Of a DNA stretch of 44,106 nucleotides, positions 42,855 through 44,106 are shown piece after piece. The stretch spans positions 1 through 44,106 of the forward strand of contig JAISYP010000103.1 in assembly GCA_031269825.1 (NCBI GenBank), in the 5' to 3' direction. The position numbers and the translations under genes are program-made. The stretch comes from Deltaproteobacteria bacterium. GTDB taxonomy: Bacteria > Desulfobacterota > Desulfarculia > Adiutricales > Adiutricaceae. The first letter of the stretch is position 1, and each line of letters starts with the position of its first letter. The notes under the pieces are model-generated. The model was not told the DNA's origin. It was given only the letters and a program-made list of their open reading frames with translations, and made no database searches.

Positions 42855-43982
42855 ATGACTAAAATGATGAGTAAATTAACGATATTACATCTATTAAGCT
42901 TAACTTTTTTGTCTTTTATCCTGGGGTTGGCGGTCAGCTGCGGCGATAGTTCCACCTCAACTCCCGCCGCGACAACCCAGAGCCAAAACGCGGCTCCAGC
43001 TCAGTCCGCCGCCACCAGTCCGGTGGCCTCGCCGACCACGGCCAGCTCTTCAGCCAGCGTTCCGGCTAGCCCTCCGGCGTCGGAGTTAAAGATTTTGAAG
43101 GTTCCCATGCCCAGTGAGCCTTCTTCGCCAGATATTTTGCTAGTGGGCGATGATTTGGGGATTTTTCAAAAGCATGGTCTGAAGATGGAATTTGTGGGGG
43201 CGATCCCTTCGCCGCAAAATGTGGCCGCCGTGGTCTCCGGTCGAATTGACGTTAGTCCCGGTAGCCATATTAACCGAACCATCGCCGGGATCTCGGCGGG
43301 GGCCAAAATATTGGCCGTGGCGGGCAAGACCGAGAGCTCGCAAAGAGTGCCGCACATGATTGGGATTGTGACCAAAACCAGTCCCATCAAAGGCCCCAAT
43401 GATCTGGTTGGCAAAAAGATTGGCATCCCGACCATTGGTGGGTGCAATGAGTACACCCCTTACGCCTGGTTGGATAAATTTGGGATTAAAGACCCGAAAT
43501 CGAAAGTTGAGGTTTTGGTTTTGCCTGAGAAGACCTTGGAACAAGTTTTGCGCCAAGGGGAGATCGATCTGGCCATGGTTCACAAGGTGCCCGAGGATAT
43601 TATCCGCCAGGGCGAATTTAACATTGTTTTTTCCGATTACGACGTTTGGGGTAGCGACGGGGGAGCGACGCCATTTTATTTTTCGACTGAGTACATAAAA
43701 AATGATCCCAATACCGTGAGGTCTTTCGTGGAGGCGATCGCGGAGATCTTGAATTGGGCCAACGCCAACCCCGACGGGGCGCGTTCCATTACCGCCAAGA
43801 GAACCAACACCAACTTTGATTACGTCTCCGAGCGGTATTACTCGCCCAACGCGATTATCCGGCCTGAGACCGCTCAAGTTTGGATCGACCTTTTGACGGC
43901 GTTTGGCGAGATTAAACCAGGGATAACTTTGGAGCAAATTTATACTAATGAGTTTAATCCTTATAATAAACCAAAGGTTTAA
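42855..43982 (+). CDS. NitT/TauT-type ABC substrate-binding lipoprotein, copy 4
   Basis: This 375-residue protein has an AAGGAACGG ribosome site. The signal region ends LGLAVSC29, then a 45-residue Thr/Ser/Ala/Pro linker tethers the domain. The binding domain has PDILLVGDDLGIFQKHGLKM, SHINRTIAGISAGAKILAV, KKIGIPTIGGCNEYTPYAWL and EKTLEQVLRQGEIDLAMVHK. The end reads YTNEFNPYNKPKV. It has its own long upstream region with candidate operators, so it may be expressed separately from copy 3. The different linker and pocket-flanking residues suggest a related but distinct solute, fed to the same importer. Confidence 0.87.
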   Translation: MTKMMSKLTILHLLSLTFLSFILGLAVSCGDSSTSTPAATTQSQNAAPAQSAATSPVASPTTASSSASVPASPPASELKILKVPMPSEPSSPDILLVGDDLGIFQKHGLKMEFVGAIPSPQNVAAVVSGRIDVSPGSHINRTIAGISAGAKILAVAGKTESSQRVPHMIGIVTKTSPIKGPNDLVGKKIGIPTIGGCNEYTPYAWLDKFGIKDPKSKVEVLVLPEKTLEQVLRQGEIDLAMVHKVPEDIIRQGEFNIVFSDYDVWGSDGGATPFYFSTEYIKNDPNTVRSFVEAIAEILNWANANPDGARSITAKRTNTNFDYVSERYYSPNAIIRPETAQVWIDLLTAFGEIKPGITLEQIYTNEFNPYNKPKV

Positions 43983-44106
43983 TTTTGATTTAGAGGCGAC
44001 TGCGCAAACTGCGCAAGAACGTGGGTGAGTCATGCCCCTTTGGGCATTGACAAGTCCCTAGAGTGAAAGGAGTAGCGACCCATCATTAACCTCGAGATAC
44101 GCGCTG
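43983..44106. other. right-edge sequence, nothing identified
   Basis: The last 124 bases contain a direct repeat (TGCGCAA twice near 44001-44016) and a small hairpin ATGCCC-CTTT-GGGCAT near 44034-44050. No gene start could be supported. Confidence 0.4.

Overview
The window looks like a piece of chromosome from an anaerobic, diderm, Desulfobacterota/deltaproteobacteria-like bacterium. The evidence is a signal-peptide outer-membrane barrel protein, HflK/HflC, lipoprotein binding proteins, an argS-SPOR gene pair, and oxygen-sensitive iron-sulfur enzymes of the 2-hydroxyacyl-CoA dehydratase/benzoyl-CoA reductase type. The assignment is an inference from gene content; there is no rRNA or other phylogenetic marker. 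AT-rich spacers, an IS remnant and several broken genes suggest a genome undergoing duplication and decay.

Layout. 1-0.5 kb: 5' part of an IS1634/IS4-like transposase running off the left edge. 0.8-4.2 kb: a minus-strand multidrug efflux operon (TetR regulator, EmrA-like adaptor, EmrB-like MFS pump). 4.9-9.2 kb: an outer-membrane barrel protein and small XRE and MerR regulators, separated by long AT-rich gaps. 9.8-13.2 kb: plus-strand hflK-hflC-DUF2834-conserved small protein-queD. 14-16.1 kb: a minus-strand restriction-modification pair (Dam-like adenine methylase; endonuclease split by an apparent one-base slip). 17.2-18.3 kb: an unrecognised 281-residue protein behind a promoter and a leader with competing hairpins. 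18.5-22.7 kb: minus-strand alr, argS and a SPOR protein. 23.5-25.3 kb: greA and an NAD(P)/FAD oxidoreductase.

26.1-44.0 kb is the most interesting part. It holds a NitT/TauT-type ABC importer (ATPase and two permeases), then a fusion of a BadF/HgdC-type ATPase activator with a dehydratase D-component. Next come six tandem copies of a single-subunit dehydratase-like protein of about 411 residues (four intact, two broken), a separate activator ATPase, and four tandem periplasmic binding proteins of the NMT1/THI5-like family (two intact, two broken). Small remnants of an extra activator and an extra dehydratase C-terminus lie between copies. No CoA transferase, CoA ligase, acyl-CoA dehydrogenase or ferredoxin gene is present. 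Intact dehydratase copies share six invariant cysteines, and the first is Arg in both broken copies. I infer a high-turnover system in which binding proteins and importer bring in small molecules that ATP-activated iron-sulfur reductases, possibly of the double-cubane (DCCP) type, act on. The substrate is unknown.

Upstream of the importer are a near-consensus promoter, a structured leader of about 170 nt ending in an intrinsic terminator, and a 28-codon reading frame ending in three Cys codons. These are candidates for attenuation control. A TTGACCAG motif recurs in several intergenic regions of this locus.
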